DNA of 64,000 bases from Pseudomonas sp. B21-040 (GTDB lineage Bacteria; Pseudomonadota; Gammaproteobacteria; Pseudomonadales; Pseudomonadaceae): positions 613,501 to 677,500 of the forward strand of contig NZ_CP087176.1 in assembly GCF_024748695.1 (NCBI RefSeq), in the 5' to 3' direction. Position 1 is the first letter of the stretch. Every line of letters begins with the position of its first letter. The notes beneath the pieces were generated by a model. It searched no databases and was not told the origin of the DNA. It was given only the letters and a program-made list of their open reading frames with translations. Below, piece after piece: positions 36,238-45,083 of the stretch. The position numbers were made by a program, and so were the translations under genes.

Positions 36238-37092
36238 ATGAAACGCACATTGGCGTGGAACCTGTTGTTTGCGTTCGCAACCGCATCGGTACTCACCGTC
36301 GGTACAATCCCCATGGCCGATGCCAGACCTCAACGTGCCCAAGGGCAGGCCAAGACTTCGGTGAACCGGCCACCGCCAGCCAACGCGCAAAGGGCTCAAC
36401 GGGTCAATCCGCCACAGCAACGCGCGAACACTGCCAAACCGAGTAATCGCGCCAACGCAGGGGACAAAGCCAATACGGGTCAACGCGCCAATGCGGGGAA
36501 AAACGTTAACGCCGAGAACCGTGCCAATGCGGGGAAAAACGTTAACGCCGAGAACCGTGCCAATGCGGGGAAAAACGTTAACGCCGAGAACCGTGCCAAT
36601 GCGGGGAAAAACGTTAACGCCGAGAACCGTGCCAATGCGGGGAAAAACGTTAACGCCGAGAACCGTGCCAATGCGGGGGAAAACGTTAACGCCGAGAACC
36701 GCGCCAATACGGCGAACAACCTCAATGCGACCAACCGTACTGGCAATAATGTGAATGCCGGCAACCGCACCGCTGCCGGGAACAACGTGGGCAACCGGGC
36801 CAACGTCAACAATGGCAACATCAACCGTAACGTCAACGTCAATGCGGATGGTTACGGCCACTATGACGACGATGATGACTTCGATAATCCGCTCGCGGCG
36901 GCATTAGTGGTAGGCGCTACGGTAGCGGTTACCGCAGCGGCTATCGGGTCAATCATGGAGCCTGACGAAATGCCCAACGATTGCTCGCAGGTCATGCGCA
37001 ACAACACGACGTATTTACAGTGCGGGTCAACCTGGTATCAGCCACAGTATCAAGGGAGCAACGTGAACTACGTTGTGGTTCCAGCGCCCTGA
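36238..37092 (+). CDS. Secreted Asn/Ala-rich repeat protein
   Basis: 284 residues with a signal peptide (residues 1-29, ending MADA-RP). The centre is a low-complexity Asn/Ala tract with six copies of RANAGKNVNAEN, then further Asn-rich degenerate units. An Asp-rich patch (DDDDDFD) precedes one hydrophobic segment (AAALVVGATVAVTAAAIGSI). The C-terminus has a paired-cysteine motif NDCSQVMRNNTTYLQCGSTWY typical of small envelope proteins that sit next to DUF2092-like genes. Envelope location is inferred; function unknown. Confidence 0.8.
   Translation: MKRTLAWNLLFAFATASVLTVGTIPMADARPQRAQGQAKTSVNRPPPANAQRAQRVNPPQQRANTAKPSNRANAGDKANTGQRANAGKNVNAENRANAGKNVNAENRANAGKNVNAENRANAGKNVNAENRANAGKNVNAENRANAGENVNAENRANTANNLNATNRTGNNVNAGNRTAAGNNVGNRANVNNGNINRNVNVNADGYGHYDDDDDFDNPLAAALVVGATVAVTAAAIGSIMEPDEMPNDCSQVMRNNTTYLQCGSTWYQPQYQGSNVNYVVVPAP
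36484..36699 (+). repeat. Six tandem 36-nt repeats
   Basis: Six units of 36 nt (36484, 36520, 36556, 36592, 36628, 36664) are almost identical; the sixth changes GGGAAAAAC to GGGGAAAAC. They encode a 12-residue unit in frame. The near identity indicates recent expansion and likely length variation between strains. Confidence 0.93.
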
Positions 37093-37097
37093 AGCAA

Positions 37098-37320
37098 AGC
37101 GCGGGCCGTTGGGGTACTGATTGTCGAGGAGGTTCTTGAGTGTCATCCGCTCGGCGAACATCGCATCGGCCTTGCCTTTGGCCGCCAGCTTGAGGCCTGC
37201 GGTGGTGGAGTCGACGGTGATCAAGGTGGCGACCACGCCCAGCAGTCGCATCTGCTGTCGGATCCACTCCTCGGTCACGCCTCCCGCTACGGAGACATAC
37301 GTCTGGTTGGCCAGTCCCCG
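37098..37320 (-). pseudogene. Fragment of an ABC-type solute-binding protein gene
   Basis: On the minus strand about 70 codons read GLANQTYVSVAGGVTEEWIR, then LITVDSTTAGLKLAAKGKAD and AMFAERMTLKNLL. The pattern resembles part of a family-3 amino-acid-binding protein. Both ends are missing: it lacks a signal peptide and start upstream and breaks off near 37100 beside the repeat-protein gene. It looks like the remnant of a deleted transporter gene. Confidence 0.6.
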
Positions 37321-37336
37321 ATTGATGTGCCGTCGT

Positions 37337-37363
37337 CTTCGCGAGCAGGCTCGCTCCCACAGA
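37337..37363. repeat. Single REP arm
   Basis: CTTCGCGAGCAGGCTCGCTC begins a solitary REP unit between the gene fragment and the convergent end of the ABC permease gene. Confidence 0.7.
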
Positions 37364-37386
37364 GTTCAGTGGTGTTCTTGTGAGCG

Positions 37387-38397
37387 TCAACGGCGGCGCA
37401 TCAGGCCGATGAAGAACAACCCGCCAATCGCCGCCGTGGCCACGCCGATGGGCAAATCCTCGGGGGCGATCAGGGTGCGGGCGGCGACGTCGACCCAGAC
37501 CAGAAACACGCTGCCGAGCAACACGCACACCGGCAACAATCGCCGGTGTTCGGCCCCGACCAGGCGCCGCGCAATGTGCGGCACCATCAGCCCGACAAAG
37601 CCGATGGACCCGCTGATCGACACCAGCACCCCGGTCATCAGCGACGCAATCAAAAACACCCGCAACCGCACGGTGCGCGCATTGAGCCCCAGGGTCACCG
37701 CCGTCTGTTCGCCGGCCATCAACGCATTCAGCGGTCGGGCCATGCCCAGCAGCAACACCAACCCCAGCAACACGCTGGCTGCCGGCACCGCCAGTAATTC
37801 CCAACGCGCCAGCCCGAGCCCGCCGAGCATCCAGAACATCACCGCGGAACTGGCACGGTGATCGCCGAGAAACAGCAGCAGATTGGCAATCGCCATCATC
37901 ACGAACGACACCGCCACACCGCACAGCAGCAACCGGTCACTGTCCAGTCGCCCATTGCGGTTGGCGATCATCAGTACCAGCAACATGCTCACCAGCGCGC
38001 CGATAAACGCGGCCATCGGTAAGGTCAGCAGGCCGACGATTTCACCGACATGCAGCACCACGATCACCGCGCCGAGGGTGGCACCCGAGGTCACGCCGAG
38101 CAGGTGCGGGTCGGCCAGTGGATTGCGCGTCACCGCTTGCAACACCGCGCCAATCAACGCCAACCCAGCGCCGACCAATGCACCGAGCAACATGCGCGGC
38201 ACGCGGATCAGCCACACAATGTGCTCCTGCCCGGCGCTCCAGTTCACGTCGCCAACACCGAATGCCTTGTGCAGCAAAATCCGCCACACCACGTCCACCG
38301 GCACCCGCGCCGGGCCGAAGCCCAGCGACACCACGCACGACACCAGTAACAACGCGCCGAGGGCCAGCAGCCACAACGCGTAACGATGGTTGATCAT
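37387..38397 (-). CDS. FecCD/BtuC-type ABC permease
   Basis: 336 residues with about ten membrane segments. Family blocks include LGALVGAGLALIGAVLQAVTRNPLADPHLLGVTSG, the coupling-helix region (GVAVSFVMMAIANLLL) and GSIGFVGLMVPHIARRLVGAEHRRLLPV (each only partly quoted here). It imports iron-siderophore, haem or corrinoid together with the two upstream genes. Its start overlaps the stop of the binding-protein gene (ATGA). Substrate: see the binding protein. Confidence 0.92.
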   Translation of the reverse strand: MINHRYALWLLALGALLLVSCVVSLGFGPARVPVDVVWRILLHKAFGVGDVNWSAGQEHIVWLIRVPRMLLGALVGAGLALIGAVLQAVTRNPLADPHLLGVTSGATLGAVIVVLHVGEIVGLLTLPMAAFIGALVSMLLVLMIANRNGRLDSDRLLLCGVAVSFVMMAIANLLLFLGDHRASSAVMFWMLGGLGLARWELLAVPAASVLLGLVLLLGMARPLNALMAGEQTAVTLGLNARTVRLRVFLIASLMTGVLVSISGSIGFVGLMVPHIARRLVGAEHRRLLPVCVLLGSVFLVWVDVAARTLIAPEDLPIGVATAAIGGLFFIGLMRRR

Positions 38398-39341
38398 TCG
38401 CCGTGGAAACCTTTGGCCAGGGTTGCGACCGCCAACACGTTGTCGATGCCCGGCGTCGCCTGCACGTAGGGAATGATGATGAAGCGCTGGTGCTTGATCG
38501 CGTCCACTGATTGCAGCGCTTGATTGTTGAGCAGGAATTGCACCTTCTGTTCGGCGGTGACTTCGCCGTAGTCGACGATCACGATCACCTGCGGATTGCG
38601 CTCGACCACGTTCTCCCAGTTGACCCGGGTCCAGCTCGCGTCGACGTCTTCGAGAATGTTGCGCCCGCCCGCCGCATCGATCAGCGCTTGCGGCATGCCG
38701 AGGCGGCCGGAGGTCATGGCGCGGTCTTCACCGCTGTCGTAAAGGAACACGCGCGGTTTGTCCGCCGGCAGGTCCTGGCGCACCTCGTCGACTTGCGCCT
38801 GCATCTGCGCGATCAAGGCGTTGGCGCGGTCCTGCACGTCGAAGATTTTGCCGAGGTTGCGCAGGTCGTTGTAGATGTCTTCCAGGCTGGCGGCGGGGCG
38901 CCTCATCACGAACGCGCAGGACTCGGTCAGTTCATAGACGTTGATGCCCAGCGGTTGCAGGGTTTGCGGCGTCAGGTCTCCGCCCACGCGCATGCCGTAA
39001 TCCCAACCGGCGAAGAAGAAATCGACGTTGGCGTTGAGCAGGGTTTCCACCGACGGGTACTTGGCCGCCAGCTCTGGCAAGCCGTCGAGGATGCTCTGCA
39101 TCTCGGGCGTCACCGACTTCCAGCCAGTCACGCCGCTGTAACCGGCCATGCTCGGCTTGAGGCCGAGGGCGAGCATCATCTGGGTCATGTTGATGTCGTG
39201 GCTGACCGCGTGTTTCGGCGCGTGCTGGAAGGTGACTTCGCGATTGCAGCTTTGAATCGTCAACGGGTAATGAGTGGCCTCGGCCAATGCCTGGGCGCTG
39301 CCCAGCAACAGGGCGGCGCACAGCAGGGAACGCAAAGTCAT
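38394..39341 (-). CDS. Periplasmic metal-chelate/corrinoid-binding protein
   Basis: 315 residues with a signal peptide (cleavage near residues 19-21, ALAEA). It has the BtuF/FhuD-type two-lobe fold: HAVSHDINMTQMMLALGLKP, SVETLLNANVDFFFAGWDYG and ASWTRVNWENVVERNPQVIV. A three-gene ABC transporter of this kind lies beside the cob cluster in P. aeruginosa (PA2912-PA2914 region), so a corrinoid or cobalt-linked ligand is possible, but iron-siderophore is equally open. It overlaps both neighbours by 4 nt. Confidence 0.88.
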   Translation of the reverse strand: MTLRSLLCAALLLGSAQALAEATHYPLTIQSCNREVTFQHAPKHAVSHDINMTQMMLALGLKPSMAGYSGVTGWKSVTPEMQSILDGLPELAAKYPSVETLLNANVDFFFAGWDYGMRVGGDLTPQTLQPLGINVYELTESCAFVMRRPAASLEDIYNDLRNLGKIFDVQDRANALIAQMQAQVDEVRQDLPADKPRVFLYDSGEDRAMTSGRLGMPQALIDAAGGRNILEDVDASWTRVNWENVVERNPQVIVIVDYGEVTAEQKVQFLLNNQALQSVDAIKHQRFIIIPYVQATPGIDNVLAVATLAKGFHGE

Positions 39342-40126
39342 GGTTGGGTTATCCAGGTGATTCGTGGGTAGCCGTGCAGGGGGTGTTCATCGATCAAGGC
39401 ATCGACGCCGAAGACGTTGCGCAGCAATGCCTCGGTGAGCACTTCCCGGGGTGTGCCGCTGGCGACGATGCGGCCGTGATTGATCACGTACAACCGGTCA
39501 CAGAAAGCGGCGGCGAGGTTGAGGTCGTGGATGCTCGCCAGGGTGCCGATTTGCAGGCGTTTGACCAGTTGCAGCAATTGGAGCTGATAGCGCGGGTCGA
39601 GGTGATTGGTCGGCTCGTCGAGGATCAGCAGTTGCGGTTGCTGGGCCAGGGCGCGGGCGAGGATCACGCGTTGTTTTTCGCCGCCGGAGAGGGTGGCGAA
39701 GGCGTGGTCTTCGAAGCCTTTTAGGCCCACCGATTCCAGCGCCTGGGTCACGAGGTTCCGGTCATCCAGGGTGTCGCCATCGAACAGGCCTTTGTGTGGC
39801 GTGCGGCCCATGGCGACGACTTCGTCGACGGTCAGGCCGAACGCGTCCGGGAATTCTTGCAGCACCACGGCGATGCGTTGCGCGCACCAGCGCGAGGACT
39901 GTTTCCAGACGTTTTGATGGTCGAGCCGGACCTCGCCGCTTTCGGGTTTGCTGAAGCGCCAGGCACACCGCAACAGGCTGGTCTTGCCGCTGCCATTGGG
40001 GCCGATCAACCCGACGAACTCACCGGCGGCCACGTGCAAGGAGGCATCACGCAGCTGGAACTGGTGATGACAATGGCCGTGGCCCAAGGGTGTCCAGGCG
40101 AGGTGGGAGAGGTTCAGCGAGGTCAT
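39338..40126 (-). CDS. FecE/BtuD-type ABC ATPase
   Basis: 262 residues. Walker A is GPNGSGKTS, the signature is LSGGEKQRVILARAL, Walker B is LLILDEPTNHLDP and the switch His lies in ASIHDLNLAA. It is the first gene of the three-gene importer operon (ATPase, binding protein, permease), each overlapping the next by four bases. No cobalamin riboswitch was recognised upstream. Confidence 0.93.
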   Translation of the reverse strand: MTSLNLSHLAWTPLGHGHCHHQFQLRDASLHVAAGEFVGLIGPNGSGKTSLLRCAWRFSKPESGEVRLDHQNVWKQSSRWCAQRIAVVLQEFPDAFGLTVDEVVAMGRTPHKGLFDGDTLDDRNLVTQALESVGLKGFEDHAFATLSGGEKQRVILARALAQQPQLLILDEPTNHLDPRYQLQLLQLVKRLQIGTLASIHDLNLAAAFCDRLYVINHGRIVASGTPREVLTEALLRNVFGVDALIDEHPLHGYPRITWITQP

Positions 40127-40160
40127 GCGTTTGCTCGGAGATATTGGGTGTTGCTGATGG

Positions 40161-40259
40161 CCCCATCGCGAGCAAGCTCGGCTCCTACAGGGTCACGCAG
40201 CGCCATCGCGATACGGGTTCATGCAATTCCTGTAGGAGCCGAGCTTGCTCGCGATGGGG
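40161..40259. repeat. REP pair with perfect 30-bp arms
   Basis: CCCCATCGCGAGCAAGCTCG (40161-40190 arm) is exactly inverted at 40230-40259, with a 39-nt centre. It lies upstream of the ABC operon. Confidence 0.9.
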
Positions 40260-40512
40260 TCTTAGGGTCAGAGCGTCATTTTGCGTTACACAGTAACACT
40301 AAAAATGACCGCAAGATAAGCGCGGGGAGTCTACAGACCTCTCTAATCCGCGCATCTCGCCTGTTTCATGATGAAGATGAGACCGATTCAGTTTGCTGGT
40401 TTGAGATTCATTCAATCGCCAAAAGTTATGCCGGACTGTCATTTGTGACAGTAGACCGTGGCCCTCGCGAGCGTTAGCGTTAAATCTCTTCATGGGCAGA
40501 GAGATACTGATC

Positions 40513-40830
40513 ATGCCGATCTTCACCATCACAACATTGGCCTGTGTGCTGGTTCTATGGAGCGCTGCCGCGGCCACTGCCGGACAAGACTGCATCAGCG
40601 CCTGGAAGCAGAATCCTGTTAGCCAAAGCTGCAAGGAGTACTCAAATGCTACCTCGCCAGATCAGGTCGTGCCGATGGTCATCGACCTGCAGAATGGCCA
40701 GTGTCGAATGACCGTTACTTGCGAGAATCAGTACGGTGGTGGCGTACCCAATCTGTCCCGGGACATCGACATGGACGCATTGAGCAGTGTCCACAATTGC
40801 AACGGCTACCTTCAGGTTGATCCCTGCTGA
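40513..40830 (+). CDS. Small exported cysteine-rich protein
   Basis: 105 residues from ATG 40513 (an upstream in-frame ATG at 40492 is possible). The signal peptide MPIFTITTLACVLVLWSAAA is cut near ATAGQD. The mature ~80 residues hold six cysteines (DCISAW, SCKEY, QCRMTVTC, NCNGY, PC-end), which could form three disulfides. I do not recognise a family. The gene stands alone, convergent with the PepSY gene. Confidence 0.6.
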   Translation: MPIFTITTLACVLVLWSAAAATAGQDCISAWKQNPVSQSCKEYSNATSPDQVVPMVIDLQNGQCRMTVTCENQYGGGVPNLSRDIDMDALSSVHNCNGYLQVDPC

Positions 40831-40912
40831 GGCGGGTAACTTGAATGGGGCCAGAGCGAGCACCAGCCCCTATTCCTCATGTTGCTTGCACGGTTCGGTA
40901 TCCGTTCATTAC

Positions 40913-42289
40913 TCAGACAACCGGGCCCGTTTGAGTTTGTCGAGTCAGGCGTGCCAGCAGCACCCGGTCCAGCGCCCAGACCACCACCATGGAAGCCCCC
41001 ACCAGCGGGAACATCACGCCCAGTGCGAGCATGATGACCGTCGCGGTTTTCCACTTCGGCAGGTCGTGGCGCAGCGGTGGAACGCCGAACTTGCCTTGCG
41101 GACGGCGCTTCCACCAGATCACCACGCCGCTGACGGCGCTGAGCAGAATCATCAGGCAAATCAGCAGGACGATGATCTGGTTGACCACGCCGAACATCTT
41201 GCCTTCATGCAGCATCACGCCGATTTCGGTGGCGCGGGCGACGGTGCCGTACTGTTCGAAACGCACATCGGCGAGGACTTCACCGCTGTATTGATCGACA
41301 TGCAGCGTGGCGTCGTTGCGCGGGTCGTCGGCGAACACGGCGATGGTGAACACGCCCGTCGCGGTTTTCGGGAAGGTGATGCTGTAACCCGGCTCGACGT
41401 TGCGTTGCTCGGCGATGTCCTGCACGTCTTGCAGGCTGATGGTCGGTGCGGCGGGGCCGGCTTGCGTGCCGCCGTGGGCCATGTGTTGGGCGTGGTCGCC
41501 AGACATCGGCATCGGCGTGTTTTCCATCGCCCACGGCACGGTCTGGCGCGTGGCGGTGTTGAGGCTGCGGGCCTCTTCATCGGATTTGGGCACGTTGTCC
41601 CACATGGCGGCCGGGAACACGTTCCAGACGCCTGCGTATTTCTCTCCCCAGAAACCGGTCCAGGTCATGCCGCTGAGCAACATTACCAACAGCAACGACG
41701 CGCCCCAGAAACCGGTCACGGCGTGCAGGTCACGCCACAGCACACGACCGCGACTGCTCAGGCGCGGCCACAAAATGCCCGCTGCCTGGCCGCGCGGCCA
41801 CCACAGGAACACACCGGACACCACCAGCACGATGCCCCAACCGGCGGCCATTTCGATCAGTCGATCACCGACGGTGCCGATCATCAGCTCGCCGTGAATC
41901 GCCCGTGCGATGGCTTGCAGGTTCTTCTTGGCGTCTTGCTCACCGAGGATGTCGCCGTGGTACGGATCAATGAACACGTTCAATTCGGTGCCGCCGTTGA
42001 TCACGACGAACTGAGCGCTGCGTTCGGCGTTGACCGGCGGCAGGTACTGTTTGATCGTTGCCTGTGGATAAGCCTCTTTCACGCGCTTGAGCAGGTCATC
42101 GGCGGACACGGTGTGGTGGCCGGCCGGGACGTTCATCAGGCTGCCGTACATCAACGGATCAAGTTGCGGTTTGAACAGGTAGAGAGTGCCGGTCAGGGCC
42201 AGCATCACCATAAAAGGCGCCACGAACAGACCGGCATAGAAATGCCAGCGCCAGGCCAGGTTGTAGAAATTCACTTTGGGCTGTTTCAT
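40913..42289 (-). CDS. PepSY-associated membrane protein of the copper locus
   Basis: 458 residues from 42289 (GGAG upstream). It has four main membrane segments, the first with WRWHFYAGLFVAPFMVMLALTG and one with WGIVLVVSGVFLWWPRG. PepSY-type domains (SADDLLKRVKEAYPQATIKQYLP) face the periplasm, with a central His/Met-rich loop (PMPMSGDHAQHMAHGG). Such proteins accompany TonB receptors and may reduce metals across the membrane; this is inferred. It is the last gene of the copper operon, after oprC and a degenerate REP. Confidence 0.88.
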   Translation of the reverse strand: MKQPKVNFYNLAWRWHFYAGLFVAPFMVMLALTGTLYLFKPQLDPLMYGSLMNVPAGHHTVSADDLLKRVKEAYPQATIKQYLPPVNAERSAQFVVINGGTELNVFIDPYHGDILGEQDAKKNLQAIARAIHGELMIGTVGDRLIEMAAGWGIVLVVSGVFLWWPRGQAAGILWPRLSSRGRVLWRDLHAVTGFWGASLLLVMLLSGMTWTGFWGEKYAGVWNVFPAAMWDNVPKSDEEARSLNTATRQTVPWAMENTPMPMSGDHAQHMAHGGTQAGPAAPTISLQDVQDIAEQRNVEPGYSITFPKTATGVFTIAVFADDPRNDATLHVDQYSGEVLADVRFEQYGTVARATEIGVMLHEGKMFGVVNQIIVLLICLMILLSAVSGVVIWWKRRPQGKFGVPPLRHDLPKWKTATVIMLALGVMFPLVGASMVVVWALDRVLLARLTRQTQTGPVV

Positions 42290-42324
42290 CGGTTGTGCTC
42301 CGCTTGGCGTTTTAATTGTTTGTG

Positions 42325-42394
42325 AAAGATCGCAGCCTCGTTTCACTCGACAGCTCCTACAGGGGGTGCGCGTGGCGTAGCCTGCGATCTTTTA
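42325..42394. repeat. Degenerate REP pair
   Basis: AAAGATCGCAGCCTCG...GACAGCTCCTACAGG followed by GCCTGCGATCTTTT, with a shortened right arm, between oprC and the PepSY gene. Confidence 0.65.
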
Positions 42395-42403
42395 CTTTTC
42401 TTG

Positions 42404-44521
42404 TTAGAAGCTCATGTCCACCTTGGTCCAGAGCGTTCGCCCCGGTTCTTTAATGGCTTGCGGGTCATTGGCCGGGTAGCCAAAACCGGCGTTGCCGGCC
42501 AGGTTCAAATGCTCGGCGTAGGCCTTGCCGAACAGGTTGTCGACGCCCGTGCTGACCTTCCAGTTCTGGTTGATCCGGTAGGCACCGTTGAGCGAGAACA
42601 CGCCAAAACCCGGGGTCTTGCCGAAGTCCTTGCCGACCACATTGCCCTTGTTCAGGTCGATGCGGTTTTGCGCCGCGACCACGCGCCACAAGGCCCCGGC
42701 GCTCCAGTTGTCTTCGCTGTAGGTCAGGCCGAAACGCGCATCCAGTGGCGGCATTTGCGGCAGCGCGTTGCCGTCGCTGCTGTTCTTGCCCCAGGCGTAG
42801 GCCAGGGTGGCGTCGGTTTTCCAGTTGGAGGTCAGTTGATACGCCGCACCGAGCTCGCCGCCCATGATTCGCGCGTCGATGTTCTGTGCCTGGGAGGTGG
42901 TGCCCATCATGGTCGGGGTGTAGTTGAACAGGATGTAGTCGTGCACTTTGCCGATGTAACCCGAGGCCCAGGCTTCGAGGTCTTGGTTTTTGTATTGCAG
43001 GCCGAAGTCGATCTGCGTGGTTTTCTCGGGCTTGATCGAATCGAAGGCATTCACCGAGCCGGCGGGGCCGTTCTTGGGTGAAAAGAGTTCCCAGTAATCC
43101 GGGAAACGCTCGGTGTGGCCGAGGCCCGCATACAGGGTGGTTGGGCTGTCAGCCAGGTCATGTTCATAACGCACGAAGCCGCTGGGCAGGGTGTCGGCGC
43201 GGATGTCGTCGGCAGTCGGGTTGGGGCGCGTCATCATCCCCGAGCCGATGGTTTGCCGGTAATCCTTGACCGTCGCGCGATCCAGGCGTGCGCCGGTAAT
43301 CAGCCGGTCACGGTCGGCGGCGTACCAGGTCAGTTCGCCGAAGACGCCGTAGTTGTGGAAGTCGGCGTCCTCGGTGTATGGCAGGTTTTTGTAGGTGTCG
43401 ATGCCCATGCTGCCGCGCTGGCGGTGTTCGCTGGTTTGCGCGTCGATGCCGCTGATCAACTGAATGTCGGCCCAGCGCCAGGTGCCTTTGATTCGTGCGC
43501 CGAGGGTTCGGCGGTCCACGTTCGACGCCATCGGCCCGGACATCATCCCGGTGCCGGAGGGCGTGCGCAGGGTGTAGTTGTCCATCACGTGGTCGGCGTA
43601 GTTGTAGTAAATCTGCGCCTCGACCTTGTCCAGCACGTCGCCGATGTTCGACTTCTCGAAACGCAGGCCCAGGCTTTCGCGCTTGAACTGCGAACCGTCC
43701 ATGCCGCGCCCGGCGTAACGCGCTTCACCGTCGCCTTTGCCGGCGGTCAATTCCAGCAGGGTGTCGGCGTCCGGGGTCCAGCCGAGCACCACGTCACCGT
43801 TCCACTTGTCGTAGCGCGACGGCACGGTGTCGTTGTTGCCGTCGCGGTAGTCGTCGGAATGCGCGGTGTTGCCGATCACCCGTACGTAGCCAAGCTGTCC
43901 GCCGGCAGCGGCGTCCACCACTTTGTCGAAGCGACCGTTGGAGCCGCCCAATACGCTGGCGTTCACACGCGAGCCGAGTTCGCCGAAGCTTTCCGGTTCG
44001 CGGTCGAACAGGATGGTCCCGGCCGAAGCCCCCGGGCCCCAGAGCACGGTTTGCGGGCCTTTGATGACGGTGAGTTTGTCGTAGGTTTCCGGCGAAAGGT
44101 AGGAGGTGGGGGCATCCATCCGGCCGGGGCAGGCGCCGAGTAACTGGCCGCCGTTGGTGAGGATGTTCATCCGCGAGCCGAACATGCCGCGCAGCACCGG
44201 GTCGCCATTGGTGCCGCCGTTACGCACGAGGGCGAAGCCGGGGATGGTTTTCAGGTAGTCGGCACCGTCGCTGGCCGGCACGGGTTGGCGCGGGTCCTTG
44301 GGGTTGGTGACGATGGTCAGCGGTGAACTCGGGGCGATCGCGGTGATCACCGTCGGGCTCAGTTCTTCAGCGTGGCCGGCGTGTTCATTAGCCATCGCCA
44401 TAGGGGTCAATAAAGCGCCACACAGCAATGCGGTGGCGTGCCTGAAACGAACACTGGATTCGTTCAGGGCGAAAGTTGCTTGGGCAGCGCTCAAGCGTGA
44501 GTCAGCAGAAAACCTGGACAT
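42404..44521 (-). CDS. oprC: TonB-dependent copper receptor OprC
   Basis: 705 residues from ATG 44521, chosen because GGA lies upstream and a signal peptide follows (cleavage near AMANEHAGHAEE, residue 44). The plug contains VPASDGADYLKTIPGF, NGGTNGDPVLRGMFGSR and the Cu-site GACPGRMD. Cys131 and Met135 correspond to the Cys/Met pair that binds copper in P. aeruginosa OprC. The 22-strand barrel ends in the expected aromatic residue (KVDMSF). It sits in a copper operon with DUF2946, PCuAC and PepSY genes. Confidence 0.94.
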   Translation of the reverse strand: MSRFSADSRLSAAQATFALNESSVRFRHATALLCGALLTPMAMANEHAGHAEELSPTVITAIAPSSPLTIVTNPKDPRQPVPASDGADYLKTIPGFALVRNGGTNGDPVLRGMFGSRMNILTNGGQLLGACPGRMDAPTSYLSPETYDKLTVIKGPQTVLWGPGASAGTILFDREPESFGELGSRVNASVLGGSNGRFDKVVDAAAGGQLGYVRVIGNTAHSDDYRDGNNDTVPSRYDKWNGDVVLGWTPDADTLLELTAGKGDGEARYAGRGMDGSQFKRESLGLRFEKSNIGDVLDKVEAQIYYNYADHVMDNYTLRTPSGTGMMSGPMASNVDRRTLGARIKGTWRWADIQLISGIDAQTSEHRQRGSMGIDTYKNLPYTEDADFHNYGVFGELTWYAADRDRLITGARLDRATVKDYRQTIGSGMMTRPNPTADDIRADTLPSGFVRYEHDLADSPTTLYAGLGHTERFPDYWELFSPKNGPAGSVNAFDSIKPEKTTQIDFGLQYKNQDLEAWASGYIGKVHDYILFNYTPTMMGTTSQAQNIDARIMGGELGAAYQLTSNWKTDATLAYAWGKNSSDGNALPQMPPLDARFGLTYSEDNWSAGALWRVVAAQNRIDLNKGNVVGKDFGKTPGFGVFSLNGAYRINQNWKVSTGVDNLFGKAYAEHLNLAGNAGFGYPANDPQAIKEPGRTLWTKVDMSF

Positions 44522-44606
44522 GACAATTTCCATCGAACAGTCGTAAACGACACGGCCGGCAGCCTTTGGCTGTCTTCTAAACCGTGTGAAATCAGCGGTG
44601 GGGTGT

Positions 44607-45062
44607 TTACGCGACGACGGGTGGGGCGCGGGTTCGGGCGCCGGGGAAGACGGTTTGCCGGGCGTGGCCCAGGCGGGTGGACGGGGTGGTGAACGTGGGG
44701 GCTGGCGGGGTATCGAAGGCGGTAAACGAAACACCGCCGGTCAGCGCCGGGCAATTGAACAGCAGGCTGCAATAGCCGCATTTTTCCCAGATCGCGTGGT
44801 GCGACGTGGTAGGCGGGCAATGCTCGGCAGTGGGTTGCGCGCCGTGGTCGGCGTGCTCCATTGCCGACATATCCATGTCCATGCTCATGTCCATCGACAT
44901 GTTCATGGTCATTGAAGAGGCGCGTTGATCCATCGGCATCGACTGAGAAATCAGCGGTCCGATAAAGATCATCAGCATGGCGAACAGGCTGATCCAGCTG
45001 CCGCGCGTCAGGCTCATGGACTGACGACGTGACGCGGATGACCTGGCGCTAAGCGGGCGCAT
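44607..45062 (-). CDS. DUF2946 protein with Met/His-rich segment
   Basis: Up to 151 residues; an internal start at 45017 (MSLTRGSWISLF) would place the hydrophobic signal/anchor at the N-terminus and may be the true one. Next comes a striking Met/Asp run (MSMDMSMDMDMSAMEHADHG), then the DUF2946 cysteine pattern EKCGYCSLLFNCPAL. This looks like a periplasmic copper-binding or membrane protein. It lies between the PCuAC gene and oprC, so a role in copper handling is inferred. Confidence 0.8.
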   Translation of the reverse strand: MRPLSARSSASRRQSMSLTRGSWISLFAMLMIFIGPLISQSMPMDQRASSMTMNMSMDMSMDMDMSAMEHADHGAQPTAEHCPPTTSHHAIWEKCGYCSLLFNCPALTGGVSFTAFDTPPAPTFTTPSTRLGHARQTVFPGARTRAPPVVA

Positions 45063-45083
45063 GGGAGTGTTCAGCTCAGTCGA

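Noticed and set aside
36484..36699. Possible CRISPR array
   Set aside because: The 36-nt units are contiguous with no spacers and encode an in-frame 12-residue peptide repeat.
40127..40512. Cobalamin riboswitch upstream of the ABC importer
   Set aside because: No cobalamin-box-like sequence or suitable fold was found; the region is dominated by a REP pair.
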